Positions 44,830-53,275 of a DNA stretch of 64,000 bases are shown here, piece after piece. Origin of the DNA: Citrobacter amalonaticus Y19 (GTDB lineage Bacteria > Pseudomonadota > Gammaproteobacteria > Enterobacterales > Enterobacteriaceae); the NCBI RefSeq assembly GCF_000981805.1, contig NZ_CP011132.1, positions 2,728,001-2,792,000 of the forward strand. The letters are read 5' to 3'. The notes under the pieces are model-generated. The model searched no databases, was not told the origin of the DNA, and saw nothing but the letters and a program-made list of their open reading frames with translations. Position 1 is the first letter of the stretch. Each line of letters starts with the position of its first letter. A program made the position numbers and the translations under genes.

Positions 44830-46608
44830 TTACGCGTTCAACAGCTCATACTTTTTGATCTTGCGATAAAGCGTAGCAATGCCGATGCCTAACTCATCCG
44901 CCACCTGTTTTTTGTTGGAGTGGCGGGATAGCGCTTCGCGAATCATCTGCTTTTCCATCTCTTCCAGCGCGGTTCCGCCGGTGTCCTCAGACAGCAACTG
45001 CGCCGCATGAGCGACCGCGCCAACGGATTCTGGCGCTTTACCGTTGTTGATCAGGTTTGGCGGTAAAAGCGTACTGTCGATCACCTCGCCAGAAGGAACC
45101 ACGTTGACCAGGTATTCCATCAGGTTGCTTAATTCACGCAGATTTCCTGGCCATTGATGGTGTCTGAGCAGGGTCACCACATCCGGTGCAATTCCCGGAT
45201 AGACCAGCCCTAAACGGCGAGTATGCAGATGCAGGAAATAGTGCACCAGTAGTTCAATATCGTCCTGTCGTTCACGTAGCGGTGGCAGGGTCAGTGGGAT
45301 GACGTTCAGTCGATAGAACAGATCTTCGCGGAATTTGCCTTCGGCGATAAACTGCCCAAGGTTCTGATTGGTGGCGGAAATAATGCGGATATCGACCTGA
45401 ACCGGACTGCTCGCGCCAAGCGGCAACACCTCTCTCGCCTCAATTGCCCTGAGCAGTTTAGCCTGTAGCATCAGGGGCATATCGCCAATTTCATCGAGAA
45501 ATAGCGTTCCACTGTTTGCCGCCTGAATCAGGCCCGTTTTCCCATTGGCGGAAGCGCCGGTAAATGCGCCTTTGACATAGCCAAACAGTTCACTTTCCAG
45601 CAACGGTTCCGGTATCGCCGCGCAGTTGATGGCGATAAACGGTTTATTGCGTCGTTCACTCAGTTTGTGAATGGCGCGCGCGACCACCTCTTTTCCGGTA
45701 CCGCTTTCCCCCACAATCATGACGCTGGACGGACTGGGGGCAATACGACCGATCAGCCGCTTAAGCTGGCGCATGACCCGGCATTCACCCACCAGTTGTT
45801 CAATATGCGGTTCATCGGTGGCAATCGATACAGAGGAACTGGTATGCGACTGATGGAAGGCCATCAGGAATAATTGCCGTCCCTGCACATGATGCAACTG
45901 ACCAATGATCAGTTCACTTTTATCATCCCAGGAGACGATATGCTGCATATGTCCGTGAGTGAAATTACTTTCAAACGTTAATGGCCGAAACCTGACCGAC
46001 TTTCCCACCATATTATTCTGCGCCGCGCCAAAAATTTTTAACGCGGTTTGATTCGCGAACTGTACACGGTTATCTTCATCAATGACCAATACACCTTGAT
46101 CCATATTCTCGATCATTGTCGAAAATATTTTACTGATGTTGTCGCTGCTACTCTGGTCTTCAAGAAGTTTTGAAACAAAAATGGTGGATATATGGCGAAC
46201 ATAATCTGAAAACTCACGCAGGTTGTCATTGATATGTTCCTGCTGTTCATGCGTTACGGCAATCAAACTGATCACGCCTACACAGCGGTCCTGCAGAATG
46301 ACCGGTGTTCCCAGAAAAGCCTTCTCGCGACAATTATCTTTGCTATCACAGCCTTCGCACAACGGGTCAAAGCGGGAATGCGTCACGACTTTTTCTTTTT
46401 TACTTTCCAGTACATAGCGCAACAGTCTGGAGTTACCGCTCAACGGGCGTCCGAGGTATTTCCCGTAAGCGCCGGTTCCCGCAACGCGGCAGAGGTTATC
46501 ATCGACGATCTCAACTTCGAGTTGCAAAACGCTGGCAAGCATTCTGGCGAAACGCTGAATTGTAGGTTGAATCTGCATCAAAACGGACTGCGTTGTTGCA
46601 AGCACCAT
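44830..46608 (-). CDS. ygeV: Sigma-54-dependent activator YgeV
   Basis: A 592-residue enhancer-binding protein, the same length as E. coli YgeV, from the ATG at 46608 with AAGG upstream. An N-terminal sensor region contains a CEGCDSKDNC cluster (about residues 88-97) that might bind metal. A PAS-like domain follows. The AAA+ domain has Walker A GESGTGKE near 298, GAFTGA near 348 and LFLDEIGDMP. The C-terminus is a Fis-type helix-turn-helix (KKQVADELGIGIATLYRKIKKY). GAFTGA is intact, so it should activate sigma-54 holoenzyme. It probably controls the flanking ygeW and ygfK operons, which have sigma-54-like promoters. Confidence 0.95.
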   Translation of the reverse strand: MVLATTQSVLMQIQPTIQRFARMLASVLQLEVEIVDDNLCRVAGTGAYGKYLGRPLSGNSRLLRYVLESKKEKVVTHSRFDPLCEGCDSKDNCREKAFLGTPVILQDRCVGVISLIAVTHEQQEHINDNLREFSDYVRHISTIFVSKLLEDQSSSDNISKIFSTMIENMDQGVLVIDEDNRVQFANQTALKIFGAAQNNMVGKSVRFRPLTFESNFTHGHMQHIVSWDDKSELIIGQLHHVQGRQLFLMAFHQSHTSSSVSIATDEPHIEQLVGECRVMRQLKRLIGRIAPSPSSVMIVGESGTGKEVVARAIHKLSERRNKPFIAINCAAIPEPLLESELFGYVKGAFTGASANGKTGLIQAANSGTLFLDEIGDMPLMLQAKLLRAIEAREVLPLGASSPVQVDIRIISATNQNLGQFIAEGKFREDLFYRLNVIPLTLPPLRERQDDIELLVHYFLHLHTRRLGLVYPGIAPDVVTLLRHHQWPGNLRELSNLMEYLVNVVPSGEVIDSTLLPPNLINNGKAPESVGAVAHAAQLLSEDTGGTALEEMEKQMIREALSRHSNKKQVADELGIGIATLYRKIKKYELLNA

Positions 46609-47075
46609 AGTCTTACCTTCCGGAATCACTTAAATGATTGATCATTGAAGACATTGATGGTTCGTAGAATATAAGGATACTAACTCAGACAAAATTTGCT
46701 TTGATAAAAACACAGGCTCTTTATCATTTTATAATGAAAATATGCAAGAGAAATCACATTTCTATATCAATATGAGAATCAGCGGGGTGAGTTTATCAAA
46801 CTGACGGTATTTACTCTTCTTTCGGGTATTATTCTGTCAGTCGGTTCATTGACAAATTGCGCTATTTATTAAGCCAAACGTTTTCGTATATTCATGGCGA
46901 ATTACAGATAGCCTTATTCTGTGATCCGTACCACATATTGCCTGATGAATTCCCATTTATCCGCCGCCGGATTCATTTTGGCACGCTTATTGTTAGTCCC
47001 TGGTATATCGGTGATGCCGCTTGTCATTACCGCGAATAAGCCACCTTGCCGTCATTCCACTACCAGGACCTTACA
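46609..47075. other. ygeV-ygeW intergenic control region
   Basis: 467 bases, AT-rich on the left. It holds a sigma-54-like promoter for ygeW (listed separately) and, at 46721-46737, the near-palindrome TTATCAT-TTTA-TAATGA, which resembles the palindrome upstream of ygfK. No small gene is supported. Confidence 0.55.
46978..46994 (+). promoter_or_regulatory. Sigma-54-like promoter upstream of ygeW
   Basis: TTGGCACG-N4-TTGTT matches the sigma-54 consensus TTGGCACG-N4-TTGCW except for T in place of C in the minus-12 element. The GG is followed by the normal ten-base spacing. It lies 82 bases before the ygeW ATG. Confidence 0.55.
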
Positions 47076-48263
47076 ATGAAAACTGTTAATGAGCTGATAA
47101 AGGATATCAATTCGCTGACCTCACACCTTCACGAGAAGGATTTTTTGCTAACGTGGGAACAGACGCCGGATGAACTGAAACAAGTCCTGGACGTCGCTGC
47201 TGCGCTGAAGATGCTGCGTGCCGAAAACATCGCGACCAAAGTCTTCAATAGTGGATTAGGGATTTCCGTTTTCCGCGATAACTCCACCCGTACCCGCTTC
47301 TCTTATGCGTCCGCCCTTAATCTGCTCGGCCTGGCTCAGCAGGATCTGGACGAAGGAAAATCACAAATCGCGCACGGCGAAACCGTCCGCGAAACGGCCA
47401 ATATGATCTCCTTCTGCGCCGACGCCATTGGTATTCGCGACGACATGTATCTTGGTGCGGGCAACGCCTATATGCGTGAAGTTGGTGCCGCGCTGGATGA
47501 CGGCTACAAACAGGGCGTGCTGCCGCAGCGTCCGGCGTTAGTTAACCTGCAATGCGATATCGACCACCCGACGCAGGCGATGGCGGATCTGGCCTGGCTG
47601 CGTGAACATTTTGGTTCGCTGGAAAACCTTAAGGGTAAAAAAATCGCCATGACCTGGGCCTACTCACCCAGCTACGGCAAACCCCTCTCCGTGCCACAAG
47701 GTATTATCGGTCTGATGACCCGCTTCGGTATGGACGTCACCCTGGCACATCCGGAAGGATATGACCTGATTCCGGACGTGATTGAAGTGGCGAAAAACAA
47801 CGCGAACGCGTCCGGCGGCAGCTTCCGCCAGGTCACCAGCATGGAAGAAGCCTTCAAAGATGCCGACATCGTCTATCCGAAATCATGGGCACCTTACAAA
47901 GTGATGGAAGAGCGTACCGAACTTCTGCGCGCCAATGACCACGCAGCCCTGAAAGAGCTGGAAAGACAGTGCCTTGAGCAGAACGCGAAGCATAAAAACT
48001 GGCACTGCACTGAAGAAATGATGCAACTCACCCGCGACGGCGAAGCGCTGTATATGCACTGTCTGCCAGCGGATATCAGCGGCGTCTCCTGCAAAGAAGG
48101 GGAAGTCACCGACGCCGTATTCGAAAAATACCGCATCGCGACGTACAAAGAAGCCAGCTGGAAGCCCTACATCATCGCCGCGATGATCCTCTCCCGCAAA
48201 TATCCGAAGCCTGGCGTGCTGCTGGAGCAGTTGTTGAAAGAAGCGCAACCGCGCGTGAAATAA
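47076..48263 (+). CDS. ygeW: YgeW, knotted carbamoyltransferase-family enzyme
   Basis: A 395-residue transcarbamylase-family protein with the phosphate-carbamate motif STRTR (FRDNSTRTRF, about residues 73-82) and the HCLPAD motif near 330. It is very close to E. coli YgeW, whose structure is known to be knotted and whose substrate has been debated; it is now placed in purine/uric-acid breakdown. It probably runs in the catabolic direction and gives carbamoyl phosphate to YqeA. The frame is open ten codons upstream; the ATG at 47076 has AGGA in reach and matches E. coli. Confidence 0.95.
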   Translation: MKTVNELIKDINSLTSHLHEKDFLLTWEQTPDELKQVLDVAAALKMLRAENIATKVFNSGLGISVFRDNSTRTRFSYASALNLLGLAQQDLDEGKSQIAHGETVRETANMISFCADAIGIRDDMYLGAGNAYMREVGAALDDGYKQGVLPQRPALVNLQCDIDHPTQAMADLAWLREHFGSLENLKGKKIAMTWAYSPSYGKPLSVPQGIIGLMTRFGMDVTLAHPEGYDLIPDVIEVAKNNANASGGSFRQVTSMEEAFKDADIVYPKSWAPYKVMEERTELLRANDHAALKELERQCLEQNAKHKNWHCTEEMMQLTRDGEALYMHCLPADISGVSCKEGEVTDAVFEKYRIATYKEASWKPYIIAAMILSRKYPKPGVLLEQLLKEAQPRVK

Positions 48264-48268
48264 CCCCC

Positions 48269-48292
48269 AGAGCCGACCTGTCGGTCGGCTCT
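48269..48292 (+). terminator. Hairpin between ygeW and ygeX
   Basis: Ten-base perfect arms (48269-48278 and 48283-48292) with a four-base loop, five bases after the ygeW stop. It is followed by CCTTTCC rather than a long U-run, so partial termination or mRNA protection is likely. Confidence 0.65.
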
Positions 48293-48319
48293 CCTTTCCG
48301 GAGGCCAAAAGGATAGGAT

Positions 48320-49516
48320 ATGTCCGTTTTCTCATTGAAGATCGATATTGCCGACAATCGCTTTTATAACGGTGAAACGTCGCCCCTTTTTTCGCAAAAA
48401 CAGGCCAAAGCCGCTCGTCAGTTTCATCAAAAGATCGCTGGCTACCACCCAACGCCGCTCTGTGCGCTGGATGACCTTGCCTGCCTGTTCGGCGTGAAGA
48501 AAATTCTCGTCAAAGATGAATCAAAACGCTTCGGACTGAACGCGTTCAAGATGCTCGGCGGAGCCTGGGCCATCGCCTGCCTGCTGTGCGAGAAATATCA
48601 TCTTGATATTGAGACGCTCTCTTTCGAGCAACTCAAAAACGCCATCGGCGAAAAAATGACGTTTGCCACCACCACCGACGGTAATCACGGTCGCGGTATT
48701 GCCTGGGCGGCACAACAGCTCGGACAACATGCGGTGATTTACATGCCGAAAGGCTCGGCGCAAGAGCGCGTGGACGCCATTCTCAACCTCGGCGCAGAGT
48801 GCATCGTCACCGACATGAACTATGACGATACCGTCCGTCTGACCATGCAGCACGCCCAACAAAACGGCTGGGAAGTGGTGCAGGACACCGCCTGGGAAGG
48901 TTACACCAAAATCCCTACCTGGATTATGCAGGGCTACGCCACGCTGGCCGATGAGGCCGTTGAGCAAATGCGTGCCCTGGGCGTCACGCCGACCCACGTG
49001 CTGTTACAGGCTGGCGTGGGTGCCATGGCGGGCGGCGTGCTGGGCTACCTGGTCGACGTCTATGGCCCGCAAAACCTGCACAGCATTATCGTCGAACCCG
49101 ACAAAGCGGACTGCATTTATCGTTCCGGCGTGAAAGGCGACATCGTCAACGTCGGGGGCGATATGGCGACCATCATGGCCGGTCTGGCCTGTGGTGAACC
49201 TAACCCGCTCGGCTGGGAAATTCTGCGCAACTGCGCCACCCAATTTATCTCCTGCCAGGACAGCGTCGCCGCGCTGGGCATGCGCGTGCTGGGTAATCCT
49301 TTTGGCAGCGACCCACGCGTGATCTCCGGAGAGTCCGGCGCCGTAGGGTTGGGCGTTCTGGCTGCCGTCCATCATCACCCGCAGCGCCAGGCCCTAATGG
49401 ACAAACTGGCGTTAGATAAAGATGCCGTTGTGCTGGTCATCAGTACTGAAGGCGATACCGATGTGAAGCACTACCGAGAAGTGGTCTGGGAAGGCAAACA
49501 TCCGGTCGCACTGTAA
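48320..49516 (+). CDS. ygeX: 2,3-diaminopropionate ammonia-lyase YgeX
   Basis: A 398-residue PLP enzyme of fold type II that converts 2,3-diaminopropionate to pyruvate and ammonia. The PLP lysine is K77 (FGLNAFKMLGG). A TTDGNHGRG phosphate/carboxylate loop follows near 118-126, and the ISGESGAVGLG segment lies near 336-346. It closely resembles E. coli YgeX. AGGAT sequences stand directly upstream of the ATG. In the cluster it probably supplies pyruvate from the last carbon-nitrogen piece of the degraded purine. Confidence 0.95.
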   Translation: MSVFSLKIDIADNRFYNGETSPLFSQKQAKAARQFHQKIAGYHPTPLCALDDLACLFGVKKILVKDESKRFGLNAFKMLGGAWAIACLLCEKYHLDIETLSFEQLKNAIGEKMTFATTTDGNHGRGIAWAAQQLGQHAVIYMPKGSAQERVDAILNLGAECIVTDMNYDDTVRLTMQHAQQNGWEVVQDTAWEGYTKIPTWIMQGYATLADEAVEQMRALGVTPTHVLLQAGVGAMAGGVLGYLVDVYGPQNLHSIIVEPDKADCIYRSGVKGDIVNVGGDMATIMAGLACGEPNPLGWEILRNCATQFISCQDSVAALGMRVLGNPFGSDPRVISGESGAVGLGVLAAVHHHPQRQALMDKLALDKDAVVLVISTEGDTDVKHYREVVWEGKHPVAL

Positions 49517-49530
49517 CCCCTATTGAAAAA

Positions 49531-49554
49531 CGCTCCCCAGGAGATTCGGGAGCG
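49531..49554 (+). terminator. Hairpin between ygeX and ygeY
   Basis: CGCTCCC (49531-49537) pairs with GGGAGCG (49548-49554) around a ten-base loop. It lies 18 bases upstream of ygeY and may protect or pause the transcript. Confidence 0.5.
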
Positions 49555-49571
49555 AACACTGGAGAAAAGTC

Positions 49572-50783
49572 ATGGCTAAGCACATTCCTTTTAAACTGAT
49601 TCTTGAAAAAGCAAACGACTACAAAGAAGACATGACGCGTTTCCTGCGCGACATGGTCGCCATTCCCAGCGAAAGCTGCGATGAAAAACGTGTTATCCAT
49701 CGCATCAAACAAGAAATGGAGAAAGTCGGTTTCGATAAAGTCGAGATCGATCCGATGGGTAATATTCTGGGGTACATCGGCCATGGTCCGCGCCTGGTCG
49801 CAATGGACGCGCATATCGACACGGTCGGTATCGGCAACATCAACAACTGGAATTTCGATCCCTATGAAGGGATGGAGACCGACGAACTGATCGGCGGACG
49901 CGGCACGTCTGACCAGGAAGGCGGCATGGCGTCCATGGTTTACGCCGGGAAGATCATAAAAGATCTCGGCCTGGAAGATGAGTACACGCTGCTGGTCACC
50001 GGTACGGTACAGGAAGAGGACTGCGATGGTCTGTGCTGGCAGTACATCATCGAGCAATCCGGTATCCGTCCGGAATTTGTCGTCAGCACCGAACCGACCG
50101 ATTGCCAGGTTTATCGTGGACAGCGCGGACGCATGGAAATACGCATTGATGTGCAGGGAGTTAGCTGCCACGGTTCCGCCCCGGAACGCGGTGATAATGC
50201 CATCTTCAAAATGGGCCCAATCCTCAACGAGTTGCAGGAATTGTCACAACATCTGGCCTGGGATGATTTCCTCGGTAAAGGGACCTTAACCGTTTCCGAA
50301 ATCTTCTTCACCTCACCCAGCCGCTGCGCCGTGGCGGACAGTTGCGCTGTCTCTATCGACCGTCGTCTGACCTGGGGTGAAACCTGGGAAGGCGCGCTGG
50401 AAGAGATCCGCGCCCTGCCGGCAGTGAAAAAAGCCAATGCGGTGGTCTCGATGTACAACTATGACCGCCCCTCCTGGACCGGGCTGGTTTACCCGACTGA
50501 ATGCTACTTCCCAACCTGGAAAGTGGAAGAAGATCACTTCACCGTCAAAGCGCTGGTCAATGCCTATGAAGGCCTGTTCGGCAAAGCGCCGGTGGTCGAC
50601 AAGTGGACGTTCTCCACCAACGGCGTATCGATTATGGGACGTCACGGTATTCCGGTGATCGGTTTTGGTCCGGGTAAAGAACCCGAAGCCCACGCGCCAA
50701 ACGAAAAAACCTGGAAATCACATCTGGTGACCTGCGCCGCGATGTACGCTGCCATTCCACTGTCCTGGCTGGCAACGAAATAA
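49572..50783 (+). CDS. ygeY: M20-family metallohydrolase YgeY
   Basis: A 403-residue dinuclear zinc hydrolase of the ArgE/DapE/CPG2 type. Metal and catalytic residues are visible in AMDAHIDTVG (about 77-86), GRGTSDQEGG (about 109-118), the glutamate pair in VQEEDCDG (about 147-154) and STEP (about 173-176). It has a lid domain beginning near QRGRMEI. It lies between ygeX and hyuA and closely resembles E. coli YgeY, which probably cleaves an amide of a purine-derived intermediate. The exact substrate is not proven by sequence. Confidence 0.93.
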   Translation: MAKHIPFKLILEKANDYKEDMTRFLRDMVAIPSESCDEKRVIHRIKQEMEKVGFDKVEIDPMGNILGYIGHGPRLVAMDAHIDTVGIGNINNWNFDPYEGMETDELIGGRGTSDQEGGMASMVYAGKIIKDLGLEDEYTLLVTGTVQEEDCDGLCWQYIIEQSGIRPEFVVSTEPTDCQVYRGQRGRMEIRIDVQGVSCHGSAPERGDNAIFKMGPILNELQELSQHLAWDDFLGKGTLTVSEIFFTSPSRCAVADSCAVSIDRRLTWGETWEGALEEIRALPAVKKANAVVSMYNYDRPSWTGLVYPTECYFPTWKVEEDHFTVKALVNAYEGLFGKAPVVDKWTFSTNGVSIMGRHGIPVIGFGPGKEPEAHAPNEKTWKSHLVTCAAMYAAIPLSWLATK

Positions 50784-50796
50784 CGATCCATCTGTC

Positions 50797-50816
50797 TCCC
50801 CCGGTTTACCGGGGGA
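50797..50816 (+). terminator. Hairpin between ygeY and hyuA
   Basis: TCCCCCGG (50797-50804) and CCGGGGGA (50809-50816) form a perfect eight-base stem with a TTTA loop, followed by TTTC. It is 16 bases upstream of hyuA, so probably an internal attenuator or processing site. Confidence 0.6.
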
Positions 50817-50831
50817 TTTCTGGAGTGTGCT

Positions 50832-52238
50832 ATGCGTGTATTGATTAAAAATGGCATTGTCGTTAACGCCGACGGACAGGCAAAACAGGACCTGCTGATT
50901 GAGAGCGGCATTGTTCGTCAACTGGACGCGGAGATTACGCCGCCCCCCTCGTGCGAAGTGATTGACGCTGCGGGATGCTATGTTTTTCCCGGCGGCGTTG
51001 ATGTACATACGCATTTCAATATCGACACCGGACTCGCCCGTAGCTGTGATGATTTTTTTACCGGTACCCGCGCCGCTGCGTGTGGCGGTACAACAACCAT
51101 TATCGACCATATGGGATTTGGTCCGACGGGCTGTCGCTTGCGTCATCAACTGGAGGTCTACCAGGGGTACGCCGCGCACAAAGCGGCGATCGACTACAGC
51201 TTCCACGGCGTCATTCAGCACGTCAATCATGCCATCCTCGACGAGATCCCGATGATGGTGGAAGAAGGCATCAGCAGCTTTAAGCTCTATCTGACCTACC
51301 AGTACAAACTCAACGATGATGAAACCTTGCAGGTGCTGCGTCGTTTGCACAAGTCCGGCGCGCTGACCACCGTCCACCCGGAAAACGACGCCGCCATCGC
51401 CAGTAAACGGGCCGAATTCATTGCCGCTGGCTTAACGTCGCCACGCTATCACGCCCTGAGCAGACCGCTGGAATGTGAAGCCGAAGCCATCGCCCGGATG
51501 ATTAACCTTGCGCAGATCGCGGGGAACGCGCCGTTGTACATCGTCCACTTATCCAACGGTCTGGGGCTGGACTATTTACGCCTGGCGAAAGCGAATCACC
51601 AGCCCGTGTGGATAGAGACCTGTCCACAATATCTGCTGCTGGATGAACGTCGTTATGACGGGGAAGACGGCCTGAACTTCATTCTCAGCCCGCCGTTACG
51701 CAATGTACGTGAGCAGGACAAGCTCTGGTGCGGTATCAGTGACGGCGCCATTGACGTCGTGGCGACTGACCACTGCACCTTCTCAATGGCGCAGCGCCAG
51801 CAGATCTCAGGCGGCGATTTCAGCCGCTGCCCGAATGGTTTGCCCGGCGTCGAAAACCGCCTGCAACTGCTCTTTTCCGAAGGCGTGATGAGCGGGCGAA
51901 TTACCCCTGAGCGCTTTGTTGCGTTAACCAGTGCGATGCCTGCCAGGCTGTTCGGTTTGTGGCCTCAGAAGGGGCTACTGGCACCAGGCTCTGATGGCGA
52001 TGTGGTGATTATCGATCCTCGCCAGAGCCAGACGATCCATCATGCCCACCTGCACGATAACGCCGATTATTCGCCCTGGGAGGGGTTCCGCTGTCAGGGT
52101 GCGATTGTCAGAACGCTGTCGCGTGGCGAAACGATCTTCTGCGATGGCGTCTTTACAGGGAAAGCAGGCCGGGGCCGCTTCTTACGACGTAAGCCGTTTA
52201 CCCCACCCGGCGCTTGTGAAACAGACAACTGTGTATGA
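50832..52238 (+). CDS. hyuA: Hydantoinase / dihydropyrimidinase-family amidohydrolase HyuA
   Basis: A 468-residue cyclic amidohydrolase. The binuclear metal site is complete: H59 and H61 (VDVHTHFN), the carbamylated lysine K151 (SSFKLYLTY), H182 (TTVHPEN), H239 (YIVHLSN) and D313 (VATDHC). It opens cyclic ureides or hydantoins; E. coli HyuA acts on D-phenylhydantoin in vitro, and the gene is needed for anaerobic uric-acid breakdown. It ends 13 bases before yqeA. Confidence 0.94.
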   Translation: MRVLIKNGIVVNADGQAKQDLLIESGIVRQLDAEITPPPSCEVIDAAGCYVFPGGVDVHTHFNIDTGLARSCDDFFTGTRAAACGGTTTIIDHMGFGPTGCRLRHQLEVYQGYAAHKAAIDYSFHGVIQHVNHAILDEIPMMVEEGISSFKLYLTYQYKLNDDETLQVLRRLHKSGALTTVHPENDAAIASKRAEFIAAGLTSPRYHALSRPLECEAEAIARMINLAQIAGNAPLYIVHLSNGLGLDYLRLAKANHQPVWIETCPQYLLLDERRYDGEDGLNFILSPPLRNVREQDKLWCGISDGAIDVVATDHCTFSMAQRQQISGGDFSRCPNGLPGVENRLQLLFSEGVMSGRITPERFVALTSAMPARLFGLWPQKGLLAPGSDGDVVIIDPRQSQTIHHAHLHDNADYSPWEGFRCQGAIVRTLSRGETIFCDGVFTGKAGRGRFLRRKPFTPPGACETDNCV

Positions 52239-52251
52239 TAAGTGAGGAAAA

Positions 52252-53184
52252 ATGAGGAAGAAAATTGTTCTCGCACTGGGTGGTAACGCGCTGGGTGAGG
52301 ATCTGGCCGGACAGATGCAAGCCGTCAAAATCACCGCGCAGGCCATTGTGGATCTCATTGCGCAGGGTCATGAGGTTATCGTGACTCACGGTAATGGGCC
52401 GCAGGTGGGTATGATTAACCAGGCATTCGAAGCCGCGGCAAAAACAGAGGCGCACTCGCCAATGCTGCCGATGTCCGTCTGCGTGGCATTGAGCCAGGGC
52501 TATATCGGTTACGATCTGCAAAACGCACTACGCGAAGAATTGCTCTCACGCGGGATGCACAAACCGGTCGCCACGCTGGTGACGCAGGTAGAAGTCGATG
52601 CCCACGATCCTGCGTTCCTGAATCCCACCAAACCCATCGGTTCATTCTTCACGCAGCAGGAAGCTGAACAGCTGGAGAAACAAGGTTATACACTCAAAGA
52701 AGATGCCGGTCGCGGTTATCGTCGTGTTGTGGCTTCGCCTAAGCCGGTGGACATCATTGAGAAAGAGACCGTCAACGCGCTGGTTGAGGCCGGACAGGTG
52801 GTCATTACCGTAGGCGGAGGCGGAATCCCGGTGATTCGTGAGGGTAACCATCTGCGTGGTGCCAGCGCGGTGATCGACAAGGACTGGGCCAGCGCCCGCC
52901 TGGCAGAAATGATCGATGCGGATATGCTCATCATCCTGACGGCTGTCGAAAAAGTCGCGATTAACTTTGGCAAAGAAAATGAGCAATGGCTGGATCGTCT
53001 GTCGTTGAGTGACGCGGAACGCTTTATCAGCGAGGGGCATTTTGCCAAAGGTTCTATGCTGCCAAAAGTCGAGGCCGCGGCGTCGTTTGCCCGCTCCCGT
53101 CCCGGCCGGGAAGCCCTGATTACGGTGCTGAGTAAAGCGAAAGAAGGGATTGAAGGAAAAACCGGAACCGTAATCTGCCAGTAG
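52252..53184 (+). CDS. yqeA: Carbamate kinase-like protein YqeA
   Basis: A 310-residue amino-acid kinase of the carbamate kinase family, with ALGGNALG at the N-terminus, THGNGPQVG near 45-53, the VGGGGIPV loop near 187-194 and the closing KGSMLPKVEAA segment. It should make ATP from carbamoyl phosphate released by YgeW, giving the pathway its energy yield. It is the last gene before a REP element and the convergent yqeB. Confidence 0.94.
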   Translation: MRKKIVLALGGNALGEDLAGQMQAVKITAQAIVDLIAQGHEVIVTHGNGPQVGMINQAFEAAAKTEAHSPMLPMSVCVALSQGYIGYDLQNALREELLSRGMHKPVATLVTQVEVDAHDPAFLNPTKPIGSFFTQQEAEQLEKQGYTLKEDAGRGYRRVVASPKPVDIIEKETVNALVEAGQVVITVGGGGIPVIREGNHLRGASAVIDKDWASARLAEMIDADMLIILTAVEKVAINFGKENEQWLDRLSLSDAERFISEGHFAKGSMLPKVEAAASFARSRPGREALITVLSKAKEGIEGKTGTVICQ

Positions 53185-53186
53185 TC

Positions 53187-53272
53187 TGATGCGTTTGCCG
53201 GGCGCGCGTCGTTCGCCCGGCCTACCATTGACTCCCCGTAGGCCGGATAAACGCAGTGCCATCCGGCAAACC
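53187..53272. repeat. REP/BIME element between yqeA and yqeB
   Basis: Two REP-like inverted units stand head to tail: GCCGGGCG/CGCCCGGC with CCTAC (about 53196-53226) and GTAGGCCGGATAA...CATCCGGCAAAC (about 53237-53272). This is a typical enterobacterial extragenic palindrome between convergent genes, and it can stabilise both mRNAs. Confidence 0.85.
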
Positions 53273-53275
53273 GTT

